This document shows, piece by piece, positions 27,808 through 36,719 of a DNA stretch of 64,000 nucleotides (position 1 is its first letter; each line of letters starts with the position of its first letter). Position numbers and translations under genes: made by a program. The notes beneath the pieces were generated by a model, which did not search any database, had not been told where the DNA came from, and saw only the letters and a list, made by a program, of their open reading frames with translations. The stretch is from CAVSRC01 sp963732845 (GTDB lineage Bacteria > Pseudomonadota > Alphaproteobacteria > Rhizobiales > Kaistiaceae). The DNA is taken from assembly GCA_963732845.1 (NCBI GenBank), contig CAVTBE010000003.1, positions 1 through 64,000 on the forward strand, in the 5' to 3' direction.

Positions 27808-28893
27808 ATGAACGTTCTGGGCCTGATGAGCGGCACCTCCATGGATGGCGTTGACGCCGCGGTGCTGGAGACCGATGGCGAGGCGATCGCGGGCTACGGA
27901 CCGCGGCTGGCACGGCCCTATGACGAGGACGAGCGGGCGCTGTTGCGCCGCGCCTTGGCCGAAGCCCGCCGGCTCACCGACCGCGCGGCGCGGCCGGGTG
28001 CGCTGGCCGAGGCCGAGCGCATGGTCACCGAGGCTCATGCCGAGGCGGTCGAGAAGCTCCGCCGCGACAATCCCGGCCTCGTTCTAGACCTCGTCGGTTT
28101 TCACGGCCAGACCGTGTTCCACGCCCCCGAGCGCCGCCTGACCGTGCAGATCGGCGACGGTGCGGCGCTCGCCCGGCGACTGGGCCTGCGCGTCGTCTTC
28201 GACATGCGTGCCGCCGACGTGGCGGCGGGCGGGCAGGGCGCGCCGCTGGTGCCCGCCTATCACCGGGCGCTGGTCGACAGCGCCGGGCTCACCGGCACCG
28301 TGGTCGTGGTCAACGTCGGCGGTGTCGCCAACATCACCCGCATCGGCGCCGACGGTACGCTGATGGCCGGCGACACCGGCCCGGGCAATGCACTCCTCGA
28401 CGACTTCGTCCATGCCCGCACCGGCGCTGCCATGGATGAAGGCGGGGCACTGGCCGCGCGCGGTCGGGTGAACGGTGCGGCGCTCAAGCGCCTGATGGCC
28501 GATCGCTGGTTCGACCGGCCCTTTCCGAAGTCCGCCGACCGCAATGCCTTCTCGGCCGCGCCGGTGGAAAAGCTCTCCGCTGCCGACGGCGCGGCGACGC
28601 TCACCGCCTTCACTTCTGGCACGGTGCTGAAAGGCGTCGTGATGGCCGGCGGCGCCGATCGCATCGTCGTCTGCGGCGGCGGGGCGCACAATCCGGTGCT
28701 CATGGACCGGCTCGCCGCGACCGCCGGCGTGCCCGTCGAAGCCGCCGACAAGCTCGGCTGGTCGCCGGATTTTATCGAGGCCGAGGCCTTCGCCTATCTC
28801 GCCGCCCGCAGCCTCCGCGGCCTGCCGCTGACCTTTCCCGGCACCACCGGCGTCGCGGCGCCGATGACCGGCGGTCGCCTCGCCGAACCATGA
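27808..28893 (+). CDS. anmK: Anhydro-N-acetylmuramic acid kinase
   Basis: 361 aa. Phosphorylates and opens 1,6-anhydroMurNAc released during wall turnover, feeding peptidoglycan recycling. The N-terminal phosphate loop GLMSGTSMDGVD is diagnostic, with FHGQTVFH, NVGGVANIT, DTGPGNALLDD and VCGGGAHNP as further ASKHA-type motifs. The ATG at 27808 follows GGGAGGGCGAACA. Confidence 0.96.
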   Translation: MNVLGLMSGTSMDGVDAAVLETDGEAIAGYGPRLARPYDEDERALLRRALAEARRLTDRAARPGALAEAERMVTEAHAEAVEKLRRDNPGLVLDLVGFHGQTVFHAPERRLTVQIGDGAALARRLGLRVVFDMRAADVAAGGQGAPLVPAYHRALVDSAGLTGTVVVVNVGGVANITRIGADGTLMAGDTGPGNALLDDFVHARTGAAMDEGGALAARGRVNGAALKRLMADRWFDRPFPKSADRNAFSAAPVEKLSAADGAATLTAFTSGTVLKGVVMAGGADRIVVCGGGAHNPVLMDRLAATAGVPVEAADKLGWSPDFIEAEAFAYLAARSLRGLPLTFPGTTGVAAPMTGGRLAEP

Positions 28894-28971
28894 TCGGCTG
28901 TCTGGCAGGTCGCTGGAATGTGCGCTAGGAACCGCGGGCAACCAGAGAACAGTCGACCCGAACCACACTCC

Positions 28972-30036
28972 ATGCAGCTCAGCGACATCGCCAACGCCCT
29001 TTCGGCGACGGTTTCCGGTGACGGCGGCCTCACTATCGGCCGCATCGTCCATCCCACCGACGCCGCCGGCAGCGGCGACCTCGCCGTGGCCCTGAGCAAG
29101 GAGGCGCAGGCCCATCTCGCCGGCACGAGCGCCGCCGCGGTGCTGATCCCGGCCACGATGACGCCGCCCGACGGCCGCGCCGCGATCCTCTATGGCGGCA
29201 ACGATCGCGTCGCGATCGCCATCCTCACCGCCCTGTTCGATCCCGGCCCGGCGCATGGGGCCGGTGTCCATCCGACGGCGGTGATCGCGCCCAATGCCGT
29301 CATCGGTGAGGGCGCCAGCATCGGCCCCGCAGCGGTGGTGGGGCCGGGGAGCACCATCGGTGCCAACACCATCGTCCTGCCGCACGTCACCGTCGGCGCC
29401 GGCGTCACCGTCGGCCGCGACTGCGTGCTTCACCCCGGCGTCCGGCTGGAGGACCGCGTGTGCCTCGGCGACCGGGTGATCGTCCATTCCAACACGGTGA
29501 TCGGCTCGGACGGCTTTTCCTTCATCCCGGTGTCCAATCCGGACGGCAGCAGCAACGGCATCCCGGCGCCGATGCGCACCCATTCGCTGGGCACCGTGGT
29601 GATCGGCGACGACGTCGAGATCGGCACCGGTACCACCATCGACCGCGCCACCCTGCGCGAGACCCGCATCGGGCGGGGCACCAAGATCGATAATCAGGTG
29701 CAGATCGCCCACAATGTCGTGATCGGCGAGAACTGCGTGATCTGCGGCATGACCGGCATTGCCGGCAGCGTCGTCATCGGCGACCGGGTGGTGATCGCCT
29801 CCGGTGTCGGCATCGCCCCGCACCTGACGATCGGCGACGGTGCTACGGTCACCGCTGGGGCCGGTCTCGGCAGCCACGTGCCGGCGGGGGCGGTATTCAC
29901 CGGGACACCGGCGATGCCGCACGGGAAATTCGTCATGAGACTGGCGGATACCGGCCGATTGCGGCAGCTTTACCCGAGGGTGGACGAATTGAAAAAACGG
30001 GTCGAAGCACTGGAAAATGAGGCCAAGGGCCGTTAG
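28972..30036 (+). CDS. lpxD: LpxD-like UDP-3-O-(3-hydroxyacyl)glucosamine N-acyltransferase
   Basis: 354 aa. N-acylates UDP-3-O-acylglucosamine in lipid A synthesis. The N-terminal uridine-binding domain (about 1-100) precedes a left-handed beta helix of hexapeptide repeats (HPTAVIAPNAVIGEGASIGP onward). The catalytic-His motif is QIAHNVVIG, and the C-terminal helix is coiled (LYPRVDELKKRVEALENEA). Followed by an acyl carrier protein gene and a ketosynthase gene. This could be the main LpxD or a dedicated paralogue for special acyl chains; the window cannot decide. Confidence 0.85.
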   Translation: MQLSDIANALSATVSGDGGLTIGRIVHPTDAAGSGDLAVALSKEAQAHLAGTSAAAVLIPATMTPPDGRAAILYGGNDRVAIAILTALFDPGPAHGAGVHPTAVIAPNAVIGEGASIGPAAVVGPGSTIGANTIVLPHVTVGAGVTVGRDCVLHPGVRLEDRVCLGDRVIVHSNTVIGSDGFSFIPVSNPDGSSNGIPAPMRTHSLGTVVIGDDVEIGTGTTIDRATLRETRIGRGTKIDNQVQIAHNVVIGENCVICGMTGIAGSVVIGDRVVIASGVGIAPHLTIGDGATVTAGAGLGSHVPAGAVFTGTPAMPHGKFVMRLADTGRLRQLYPRVDELKKRVEALENEAKGR

Positions 30037-30081
30037 CAAGAGTACCGAGGTGGGCCTTTTGGGGTTGGAGGCGCTGAAACA

Positions 30082-30336
30082 ATGGCCGATGTGGCTGAAG
30101 ACGTGATTGCGATTATTGCCAAGAAGATTCCTGGCGATAAGCCTGTCAATTTGAACGACAACCTGCAGGAACTCGGCCTGGAATCGATCGACGCCCTGGA
30201 AATGGTGTTCGATCTGGAAGAGAAGTTCGGCATCCAGATCCCCTATAACGCCAACAGCGCCGCGACCGACTTCGCCACCGTCAACGACGTGGTCAAGGCG
30301 ATTCAGGGCCTGGTCGATCAGAAGCAGCAATCGTGA
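30082..30336 (+). CDS. Acyl carrier protein
   Basis: 84 aa, four-helix ACP. The phosphopantetheine-attachment Ser is in ELGLESIDALEMV (ESI rather than the usual DSL). Helix II continues EEKFGIQIP. It differs enough from housekeeping AcpP to be a specialised ACP. Coupled to the next gene by a 4-nt overlap (GTGA). Its neighbours, an N-acyltransferase and a ketosynthase, suggest that it carries acyl chains for lipid A. Confidence 0.92.
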   Translation: MADVAEDVIAIIAKKIPGDKPVNLNDNLQELGLESIDALEMVFDLEEKFGIQIPYNANSAATDFATVNDVVKAIQGLVDQKQQS

Positions 30337-31553
30337 ACTGGCCGCATCGCGTCGTCGTCACGGGCTGCGGTGTCGTCTCGCCGGTCGGCAGCGACATCAC
30401 CACCTATTGGGGCGCCCTGACCGAGGGCAAAAGCGGCATCGGTGAGCCGACGATGGTGCCGCCTGAGCTCCTGCTCCGTGAGGTGGTTGCCGAGGTCAAG
30501 GACTACGTCCCCACCGATCATTTCGACGAGCGCCAGCTGGCGCCGCTCGACCGCGTGTCGCAGTTCGCGGTCGTCGCCGCGCGCGAGGCGCTGACCCGCT
30601 CAGGGCTCGCAATCGGCGAGGCGCTGTCGGAACGCACGGCGGCCATCGTCGGCACCGGCATCGGCGGGTCGACCACGATGGACGAGTCCTACAAGCGGCT
30701 CTACGGCGACAAGGCGATGCGCGTCTATCCACTCACCGTGCCCAAGCTGATGCCCAATGCGCCGGCGAGCCAGGTGTCCATGTTCCTCGGACTGCGCGGC
30801 CCGTCCTTCGGCACCGTCAGCGCCTGCTCCTCGGCCACCCACGCCATCGGGCTCGCCTATCAGATGGTGCGCACCGGGATTGCCGACGCTGCCGTGGCCG
30901 GCGGCACCGAAGCCTGCATCAATCTCGGCGCGCTGAAGAGCTGGGAAGGCCTGCGTGTCATGGCGACCGACACCTGCCGGCCGTTCTCCAAGGGCCGCAA
31001 GGGGCTGGTCATCGGCGAGGGCGCCGCCATGCTGGTGCTGGAGACGCTGGACAGCGCCCGGGCGCGGGGCGCCGAGATCATCGCCGAGATCGTCGGCTTC
31101 GGCATGAGCGCCGACGCCCGCGACCTGACCAACCCGGATGTCGGCGGCATGGCACGGGCGATCGAAGCCTGCCTTGCCGATGCCGGCCTCGCGAAAGCGG
31201 ACGTCGACTACATCAACGCCCACGGCACCGGGACGCTTGCCAACGACGCCACCGAGACCGAGGCGCTGAAGACGGCCTTCGGCGAGCGGGCGAAGGCGAT
31301 CCCCGTCTCGTCGACCAAGTCGATGGTCGGTCATGCCCTGGGTGCGGCGGGGGCGCTGGAGTTCGTCGCCACGCTGCTGGCCATCCGCGACAACATCGCG
31401 CCGCCGACCATGAACTACCTCGAGCCCGACCCGGCCTGCGACCTCGACTACGTGCCCAATGCGGCGCGGGAGATGAAGATCGACGTGGCCATGTCGAACT
31501 CCTTCGCCTTCGGCGGGCTCAACGCCGTGCTGGCGGCAAGACGCCTGGCTTAA
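30333..31553 (+). CDS. Beta-ketoacyl-ACP synthase (FabF-type)
   Basis: 406 aa from a GTG overlapping the acp stop. Condensing enzyme of fatty acid elongation. The catalytic triad is visible: Cys in FGTVSACSSATHA, His in NAHGTGTLANDATE, His in KSMVGHALGAAG. The C-terminal GGLNAVLAARR is typical. Translational coupling with acp argues for a dedicated pair, probably extending the acyl chain used by the lpxD-like enzyme upstream (inference). Confidence 0.93.
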   Translation: MNWPHRVVVTGCGVVSPVGSDITTYWGALTEGKSGIGEPTMVPPELLLREVVAEVKDYVPTDHFDERQLAPLDRVSQFAVVAAREALTRSGLAIGEALSERTAAIVGTGIGGSTTMDESYKRLYGDKAMRVYPLTVPKLMPNAPASQVSMFLGLRGPSFGTVSACSSATHAIGLAYQMVRTGIADAAVAGGTEACINLGALKSWEGLRVMATDTCRPFSKGRKGLVIGEGAAMLVLETLDSARARGAEIIAEIVGFGMSADARDLTNPDVGGMARAIEACLADAGLAKADVDYINAHGTGTLANDATETEALKTAFGERAKAIPVSSTKSMVGHALGAAGALEFVATLLAIRDNIAPPTMNYLEPDPACDLDYVPNAAREMKIDVAMSNSFAFGGLNAVLAARRLA

Positions 31554-31670
31554 GGCCCTCCTAACCGCGCGCGCACGCAAGCCATTGATCCGCCACGGAT
31601 TCATGGCACTGTGATTGCGTTGCGGTAGCCTGCATCGACATTTCGGCTTCTCTGGAGGACCGCCCGAGCC

Positions 31671-33566
31671 ATGTTCGAGGCGATGAACGTCGCGATTCTG
31701 ATCGGCTCGGCGCTGGTCGCCGCGGCGGCGTTCACCTCGATTCTGTCCTTCCGCTTCGGCGCCCCGCTGCTGCTCATCTTCCTTCTGGTCGGGCTCGGCG
31801 CCGGCGAGGACGGCCTCGGCATCGAGTTCAATAATCTCGGTGCCGCCTATTTCGTCGGGTCGGTGGCGCTCACCATCATCCTGTTCGATTCGGGCTTCGC
31901 CACGCGGCTGGCCACGCTGCGCGTGGCGGCCCTGCCAGCGCTGCTGCTGGCCACGCTTGGCGTGCTCATCACCGCGCTCCTGGTCGGGCTCGCCGCGCAA
32001 CTGGTCCTCGGCTTCACCTGGCTGCAGGGGCTGCTGCTCGGCGTCATCGTGGCGCCGACCGATGCGGCGGCGGTCTTCTTTCTGCTGCGCGTCGGCGGCA
32101 TCACGCTGCGCGATCTGGTGCGCTCGACGCTGGAGGTGGAATCGGGATCGAACGACCCGATCGCCATCTTCCTCACCGTTGCCCTGGTCGGCCTGCTCGG
32201 CGCCTCGGCAACGGACGCCGCCGCGCTCGGCACCGACGTACTGCTGCCGCTGGCCATCCAGCTCGTCGTCGGCGCCGGTGTCGGCTTCATCGGCGGCGTG
32301 GTGATCGTCCAGGTGGTCAACCGCACGGATTTCGAGTCGGCGCTCTATCCGATCGTGGTAACGGCGCTGGCGCTGGCCACCTATGCGGTGGCCGGCCTTG
32401 CCTGGGGCTCGGGCTTCCTCGCCGTCTATGTCGCCGGGCTCGTCTCCGGCAATGCGCGCATCCGCCACGCCATGGCGCTCCGCCGCTTCCAGGAGGGCAC
32501 CACCTGGCTCAGCCAGATCGCCATGTTCCTGACGTTGGGGCTGCTGGCGACGCCGCACGAATTCCCGGCCGTGGCGCTGTCGGCGGTGGTCCTGGCGGCC
32601 TTCCTCATCCTGGTGGCGCGGCCGGTGGCGGTGTGGCTCTGCCTGATGCCCTTCCGCTTCTCGCGCCACGAGACCGCCTTCGTCTCCTGGGTCGGCCTGC
32701 GTGGGGCGGTGTCCATCCTGCTTGCCATCCTGCCGGTCATGGCCGGCGTCCCCGGCGGGCGCATGATGTTCAACATCGCCTTCGTCGTGGTTCTGGCCTC
32801 GCTCATCGTGCAGGGCTGGTCGATTGCGCCCATGGCGCGCTTCCTGGGGATCGTGGTGCCGCCACGGCGCGGGCCGGTCGACCGCATCGAGCTGGAGCTG
32901 CCCGGCTCCGCCCGGCACGAGATCGTCGCCTATTCGGTTCATCCCGAGAGCGCCGTCGCCAAAGGCCAGCGCATCCCGCGCTGGGCAGAGCCGTCGCTGG
33001 TCGTGCGCGACGGGCGGACGCTGCGCCGCGACCGCTTCGGCAAGCCGCAGGCCGGCGACCGCATCTATGTCATCACCACGCCAGACTATATCGACCTGCT
33101 CGACAAGCTCTTCGCCGGGCCGGAACCGGGCGCCGCCGATCCCGCCCTCTATGGCGAGTTCAGCCTCGCCCCCGATACGCGGCTTGCCGAGCTCGCCCGC
33201 ACCTATCCGCTGACACTTGCCGAGGGCGACCAGGCGCTGACGATCGGCGAACTCCTGCGCCGCGAGCTTGCCGGCGACATCGAGCCCGGCGACCGGGTGG
33301 CGCTCGGCACCGTCGATGTGGTGGTGCGGCGGGTGAGCGAGGCCAACGCGATCGAGGAAGTCGGCCTCGCCATGGAACATGTCGAGGAAGCCCGCCCGCG
33401 CATCCCGCTGTTCCAGCGGCCGCATGAGATCTGGGCGGCGATCAAGGGGTGGTTCAGCCGCCTCAGCGGTCGCAAGAAAGCAGCAGCCGGCGACGACAAG
33501 GAGATGGCTGAAGGGGCGCAGGCGCCTGATGCGGACAAGCCGCCGCCGGACGCCCCAACGGCGTAA
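31671..33566 (+). CDS. CPA1-family potassium/proton antiporter (NhaP2/CvrA-like)
   Basis: 631 aa. About twelve transmembrane segments form a Na+/H+-exchanger fold (about residues 8-385), with the ion-site motifs VAPTDAAAV and ESGSNDPIA. The C-terminal cytoplasmic part contains a TrkA-C-like regulatory domain and an additional CorC-HlyC-like region (about 490-570). The tail is Lys/Asp/Ala-rich. The domain order matches CvrA/NhaP2 K+/H+ antiporters. GGAGGA precedes the start. Confidence 0.9.
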   Translation: MFEAMNVAILIGSALVAAAAFTSILSFRFGAPLLLIFLLVGLGAGEDGLGIEFNNLGAAYFVGSVALTIILFDSGFATRLATLRVAALPALLLATLGVLITALLVGLAAQLVLGFTWLQGLLLGVIVAPTDAAAVFFLLRVGGITLRDLVRSTLEVESGSNDPIAIFLTVALVGLLGASATDAAALGTDVLLPLAIQLVVGAGVGFIGGVVIVQVVNRTDFESALYPIVVTALALATYAVAGLAWGSGFLAVYVAGLVSGNARIRHAMALRRFQEGTTWLSQIAMFLTLGLLATPHEFPAVALSAVVLAAFLILVARPVAVWLCLMPFRFSRHETAFVSWVGLRGAVSILLAILPVMAGVPGGRMMFNIAFVVVLASLIVQGWSIAPMARFLGIVVPPRRGPVDRIELELPGSARHEIVAYSVHPESAVAKGQRIPRWAEPSLVVRDGRTLRRDRFGKPQAGDRIYVITTPDYIDLLDKLFAGPEPGAADPALYGEFSLAPDTRLAELARTYPLTLAEGDQALTIGELLRRELAGDIEPGDRVALGTVDVVVRRVSEANAIEEVGLAMEHVEEARPRIPLFQRPHEIWAAIKGWFSRLSGRKKAAAGDDKEMAEGAQAPDADKPPPDAPTA

Positions 33567-33599
33567 CCCGCATGGCGCGGAGCACAAGAGGATTTCAGC

Positions 33600-34331
33600 A
33601 TGAGTGAACTGAACAACCGCGTCGCCCTGGTTACCGGCGGCTCGCGCGGCATCGGCAAGGCGATTGCGCTGGCGCTGGCCGAAGCGGGAGCGGCGGTCGC
33701 GGTGAACTATCGCGCGCGCGGCGAGGAGGCCGAGGCGGTGGCCGAAGCCATCCGCAACACCGGTGGCCGCGCCGACGTCTTCGCTGCCGATGTCTCGATG
33801 CAGGCCGCCGTGCGGGGCATGGTGCGGAATGTGGAGGCGCAGCTCGGCCCCATCGACATCCTGGTCAACAATGCCGGCATCGCCGTGCGGCGCGGCATCG
33901 ACGAGATCACCGAGGCGGATTTCGACGAGACCCTCGCCGTCAATCTGAAGTCCGCCTTCCTGTGTACGCAGGCGGTCCTGCCGGGCATGCGCGCGCGGGG
34001 CTGGGGCCGGATCGTCAACATCTCCTCCATCGCCGCACGCGGAGCCGGCGCCGTCAGCGTCGCCTACAACGCCTCCAAGGCCGGCATGGAAGGCCTGACG
34101 CGCCATTACGCTCCGCGGCTCGCGGCAGAGGGCGTGACGGTCAACGCCGTCGCGCCGGGCCTGACCGACACGGACATGGGCCAGCCGCTGATTGCGGCCG
34201 GCACGGCTCGCATCCCGGCCGGGCGCGCCGGAACCGGAGACGAGATCGCGCAGGCGGTCATGCTGCTTGTTGGCAACGGCTACGTCACCGGCCAGACGAT
34301 CGCCGTGAACGGCGGCGCGCTGCTTTGCTGA
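33600..34331 (+). CDS. SDR-family oxidoreductase (FabG-like)
   Basis: 243 aa, classical short-chain dehydrogenase. NAD(P)-binding TGGSRGIGKA, NNAGIAVR, catalytic Ser in VNISSIAARG, and YNASKAG (Tyr-x-x-x-Lys). The C-terminal GQTIAVNGG is typical of 3-oxoacyl-ACP reductases. It could be a FabG paralogue, but other SDRs with the same motifs use different substrates. Confidence 0.88.
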   Translation: MSELNNRVALVTGGSRGIGKAIALALAEAGAAVAVNYRARGEEAEAVAEAIRNTGGRADVFAADVSMQAAVRGMVRNVEAQLGPIDILVNNAGIAVRRGIDEITEADFDETLAVNLKSAFLCTQAVLPGMRARGWGRIVNISSIAARGAGAVSVAYNASKAGMEGLTRHYAPRLAAEGVTVNAVAPGLTDTDMGQPLIAAGTARIPAGRAGTGDEIAQAVMLLVGNGYVTGQTIAVNGGALLC

Positions 34332-34404
34332 AACGGGTTGCCAGCCGGCGATCGAGCCCGGTGTCCGGCGCGTCCGTCCCGGAGAGCGTGGCGGAGACGA
34401 CTGC

Positions 34405-35061
34405 CTAGCCCGCCGTCGACCCGGGCGCCAGGCGGCGGTCGACATAGTCCGAGCAGAGGCCCATCAGCTCGTCGAGATTGTTCTCGAAGAAGTGGTTGGC
34501 ACCCTTGACGATCGTCTGCTCGATCTTGATGCCCTTCTGGGTCTTCAGCTTGTCGACCAGCGTCTGCACGTCCTTGGGCGGGGCGACCTTGTCCTGGTCG
34601 CCGTGGATGATGAGGCCGGAGGACGGGCAGGGGGCGAGGAAGGTGAAGTCGTAGAGGTTGGGCTGCGGCGCCACCGAGATGAAACCCTCGACTTCCGGCC
34701 GGCGCATGAGGAGCTGCATGCCGATCCAGGCGCCGAAGGAGAAGCCGGCCACCCAGCACGAGCGCGCATCGGGATGCACCGACTGCACCCAGTCGAGCGC
34801 CGCGGCTGCATCCGACAATTCGCCGGCGCCGTGGTCGAACTCGCCCTGGCTGCGGCCGACCCCCCGGAAATTGAAGCGCAGCACCGCGAAGCCGCGCTTC
34901 GCGAACATGTAGAACAGCTGATAGGTGATCTGGTTGTTCATCGTGCCGCCGAACTGCGGATGCGGGTGCAGGATGATCGCGATCGGGCCGTTCTTGCGCT
35001 TGGCCGGCTGGAAACGGCCTTCGAGGCGCCCGGCGGGGCCGGTGAAGATGACTTCGGGCAT
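34405..35061 (-). CDS. Alpha/beta hydrolase (COG2945-type)
   Basis: 218 aa. Serine hydrolase fold: HPHPQFGGTMNNQ oxyanion region, nucleophile elbow GFSFGAWIG (GxSxG), acid in IHGDQDKV and His in GANHFF. This small-hydrolase group is common in proteobacteria and its substrate is unknown. The start at 35061 is chosen because homology begins at MPEVIF. It is convergent with the SDR gene and divergent from the hemolysin III gene. Confidence 0.85.
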   Translation of the reverse strand: MPEVIFTGPAGRLEGRFQPAKRKNGPIAIILHPHPQFGGTMNNQITYQLFYMFAKRGFAVLRFNFRGVGRSQGEFDHGAGELSDAAAALDWVQSVHPDARSCWVAGFSFGAWIGMQLLMRRPEVEGFISVAPQPNLYDFTFLAPCPSSGLIIHGDQDKVAPPKDVQTLVDKLKTQKGIKIEQTIVKGANHFFENNLDELMGLCSDYVDRRLAPGSTAG

Positions 35062-35364
35062 TGCGCTTTTACGGACCTCGGGTGTGATAGGCCGCCTTCG
35101 GCGGGAGAGCCGGTGCGTAAGAGGACGGGCGGCGAAATTGTCCAAATCCCGCCGATGGGCGGGCAAGTGGGCGCCTTCATATCACAATCGCCGGGGGCGA
35201 TTTCAAGGATAACCGACAGGGCGGGCCGCGCCGGGCGCCGTGCGGTCGGCGCGTGGCAAGGCCGCACAGTGTCGCGGAATGTTGGCGATCCCGCGGTGCG
35301 GCCCCATCTCTTGGCGGGAGAGCGCCGCAACGACCGCCGGGAGGGGCGCCTGACAGGAGTGCCC
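35062..35364. other. Divergent intergenic region, no gene seen
   Basis: This 303-bp gap lies between the hydrolase (minus) and the hemolysin III family gene (plus). It should hold both promoters. An AT-richer patch lies at about 35140-35215. No conserved open frame, terminator or clear palindrome was recognised. Confidence 0.5.
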
Positions 35365-36018
35365 ATGGCCACAAAAGTCGAGCAGCGCGCCTACAGCCGA
35401 AGCGAGATCGTCGCCGATGGCATCGTTCATGCCGTCGGGCTCACGGCCGCCGTCGCCGGGGCCGGCGCGCTGATTGCCGCCGCCGCCGCCTGTGGCGCCG
35501 CGCTCGCCGCGATCGCGGTCTATATCTTCGGCCTGATCGCCATGCTCACCGCCTCCGCCGGCTACAGCCTCGGCCGGCGCCTGCGTTTTCGGGAAGCCCT
35601 GCGCCGGCTCGACCACGCGGCCATCTGGATCATGATCGCCGGCACCTATACGCCCTTCACCGCCGGCGTCCTTACCGGCGGCTGGGCGATCGGCCTGACG
35701 GCGGCGGTGTGGGCGGTCGCCGCCCTGGGTGTGCTCCTCAAGACGGTGCTCGCCCCCCACGGGATGCGCGGCCTCACCACGCTGCTCTACATCGCCTTCG
35801 GCTGGATCGGGGTGATTGCGGCGCAGCCGTTCATCGCCGCGCTGAGCCCGCTGGTCCTGTGGCTGTTGGTGGTCGGCGGCATCGTCTACACACTCGGCAC
35901 GGTCGTCTTCACCGTGCAGGGCCTGCGTTATCAGCGGGCCATCTGGCACGGCTTCGTCATCGCCGGTGCCGCCATCCACTTCTGCGCCATTTTCGTGATG
36001 GTCGCCGCACGGGCCTGA
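35365..36018 (+). CDS. Hemolysin III family (PAQR-type) membrane protein
   Basis: 217 aa with seven hydrophobic segments. Family landmarks are EIVADGIVHAVGL near the N-terminus, RLDHAAIWIMIAGTYTPF in the middle and IWHGFVIAGAAIHF near the end; the conserved His residues probably bind zinc. Despite the name, most members are not haemolysins, and the function is unknown. The start follows AGGAG. Confidence 0.92.
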   Translation: MATKVEQRAYSRSEIVADGIVHAVGLTAAVAGAGALIAAAAACGAALAAIAVYIFGLIAMLTASAGYSLGRRLRFREALRRLDHAAIWIMIAGTYTPFTAGVLTGGWAIGLTAAVWAVAALGVLLKTVLAPHGMRGLTTLLYIAFGWIGVIAAQPFIAALSPLVLWLLVVGGIVYTLGTVVFTVQGLRYQRAIWHGFVIAGAAIHFCAIFVMVAARA

Positions 36019-36068
36019 CGGCCGGGCCCTGTTCCAGCGTGCGTCCGGGCGTGCTATGGCGCGCGCCC

Positions 36069-36719
36069 ATGTACCAGCCGCAGCACCATCGCGAGGACGA
36101 TCTCGGCGTTCAGCATGCGCTGATCCGTGCCCATCCGCTCGGCCTGCTGGTCACCGCCGGTGCCGACGGGCTGGAGGCGAACCCGATCCCCTTCGTTCTC
36201 GACCCTTCGGCCGCGCCGAAAGGCGTGCTCCGAGGTCATCTCGCCCGCGCCAATCGCCAGTGGCGCGATTTCGATCCGTCGACCGAGGCGCTGGTCGTCT
36301 TCCAAGGCGCCGAGGCCTACATCACCCCGTCGTGGTACGCGACCAAGGCTGAGACCGGGAAAGTGGTGCCAACCTGGAACTACGCGATGGTGCAGGCATA
36401 CGGGGCGCTTCGGGTCATCGAGGACGTGGACTGGCTGCGTGCCCAGATCGGCGCTCTGACGCAGGCGCAAGAGGAGAAGCGGCCGGCGCCCTGGCAGGTT
36501 TCCGATGCGCCGGCGCCCTTCGTTGCCGCCATGCTGCGTGGCATCGTCGGCATCGAGATCGAGATTGCCCGCATCGAAGGCAAGTGGAAGGTGAGCCAGA
36601 ACCGGCCGGAAGCGGACCGCAATGGCGTTGTTGCGGGCCTCAGCGCAGAGGGAAGCGCGACGGCCACGGCCATGGCCGGGCTGGTGGAAGCCGCGCAGGC
36701 GAAAGGCGACGGGAGATGA
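36069..36719 (+). CDS. PaiB-type FMN-binding protein
   Basis: 216 aa, split-barrel flavin-binding fold. The N-terminal MYQPQHHREDD and internal FQGAEAYITPSWYATK, VPTWNYAMVQAYG are the PaiB signatures; members are called negative transcriptional regulators, although many lack a clear DNA-binding domain. Its stop overlaps the start of the cysteine desulfurase gene by 4 nt (ATGA), so it is in the Suf transcript here. Confidence 0.88.
   Translation: MYQPQHHREDDLGVQHALIRAHPLGLLVTAGADGLEANPIPFVLDPSAAPKGVLRGHLARANRQWRDFDPSTEALVVFQGAEAYITPSWYATKAETGKVVPTWNYAMVQAYGALRVIEDVDWLRAQIGALTQAQEEKRPAPWQVSDAPAPFVAAMLRGIVGIEIEIARIEGKWKVSQNRPEADRNGVVAGLSAEGSATATAMAGLVEAAQAKGDGR

Noticed and set aside
23579..34445. 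Very long open frames antisense to the AsmA-like, lpxD/fabF and antiporter genes
   Set aside because: High-GC third-position bias keeps antisense frames open. They lack recognisable domains, while the sense genes have complete motifs.
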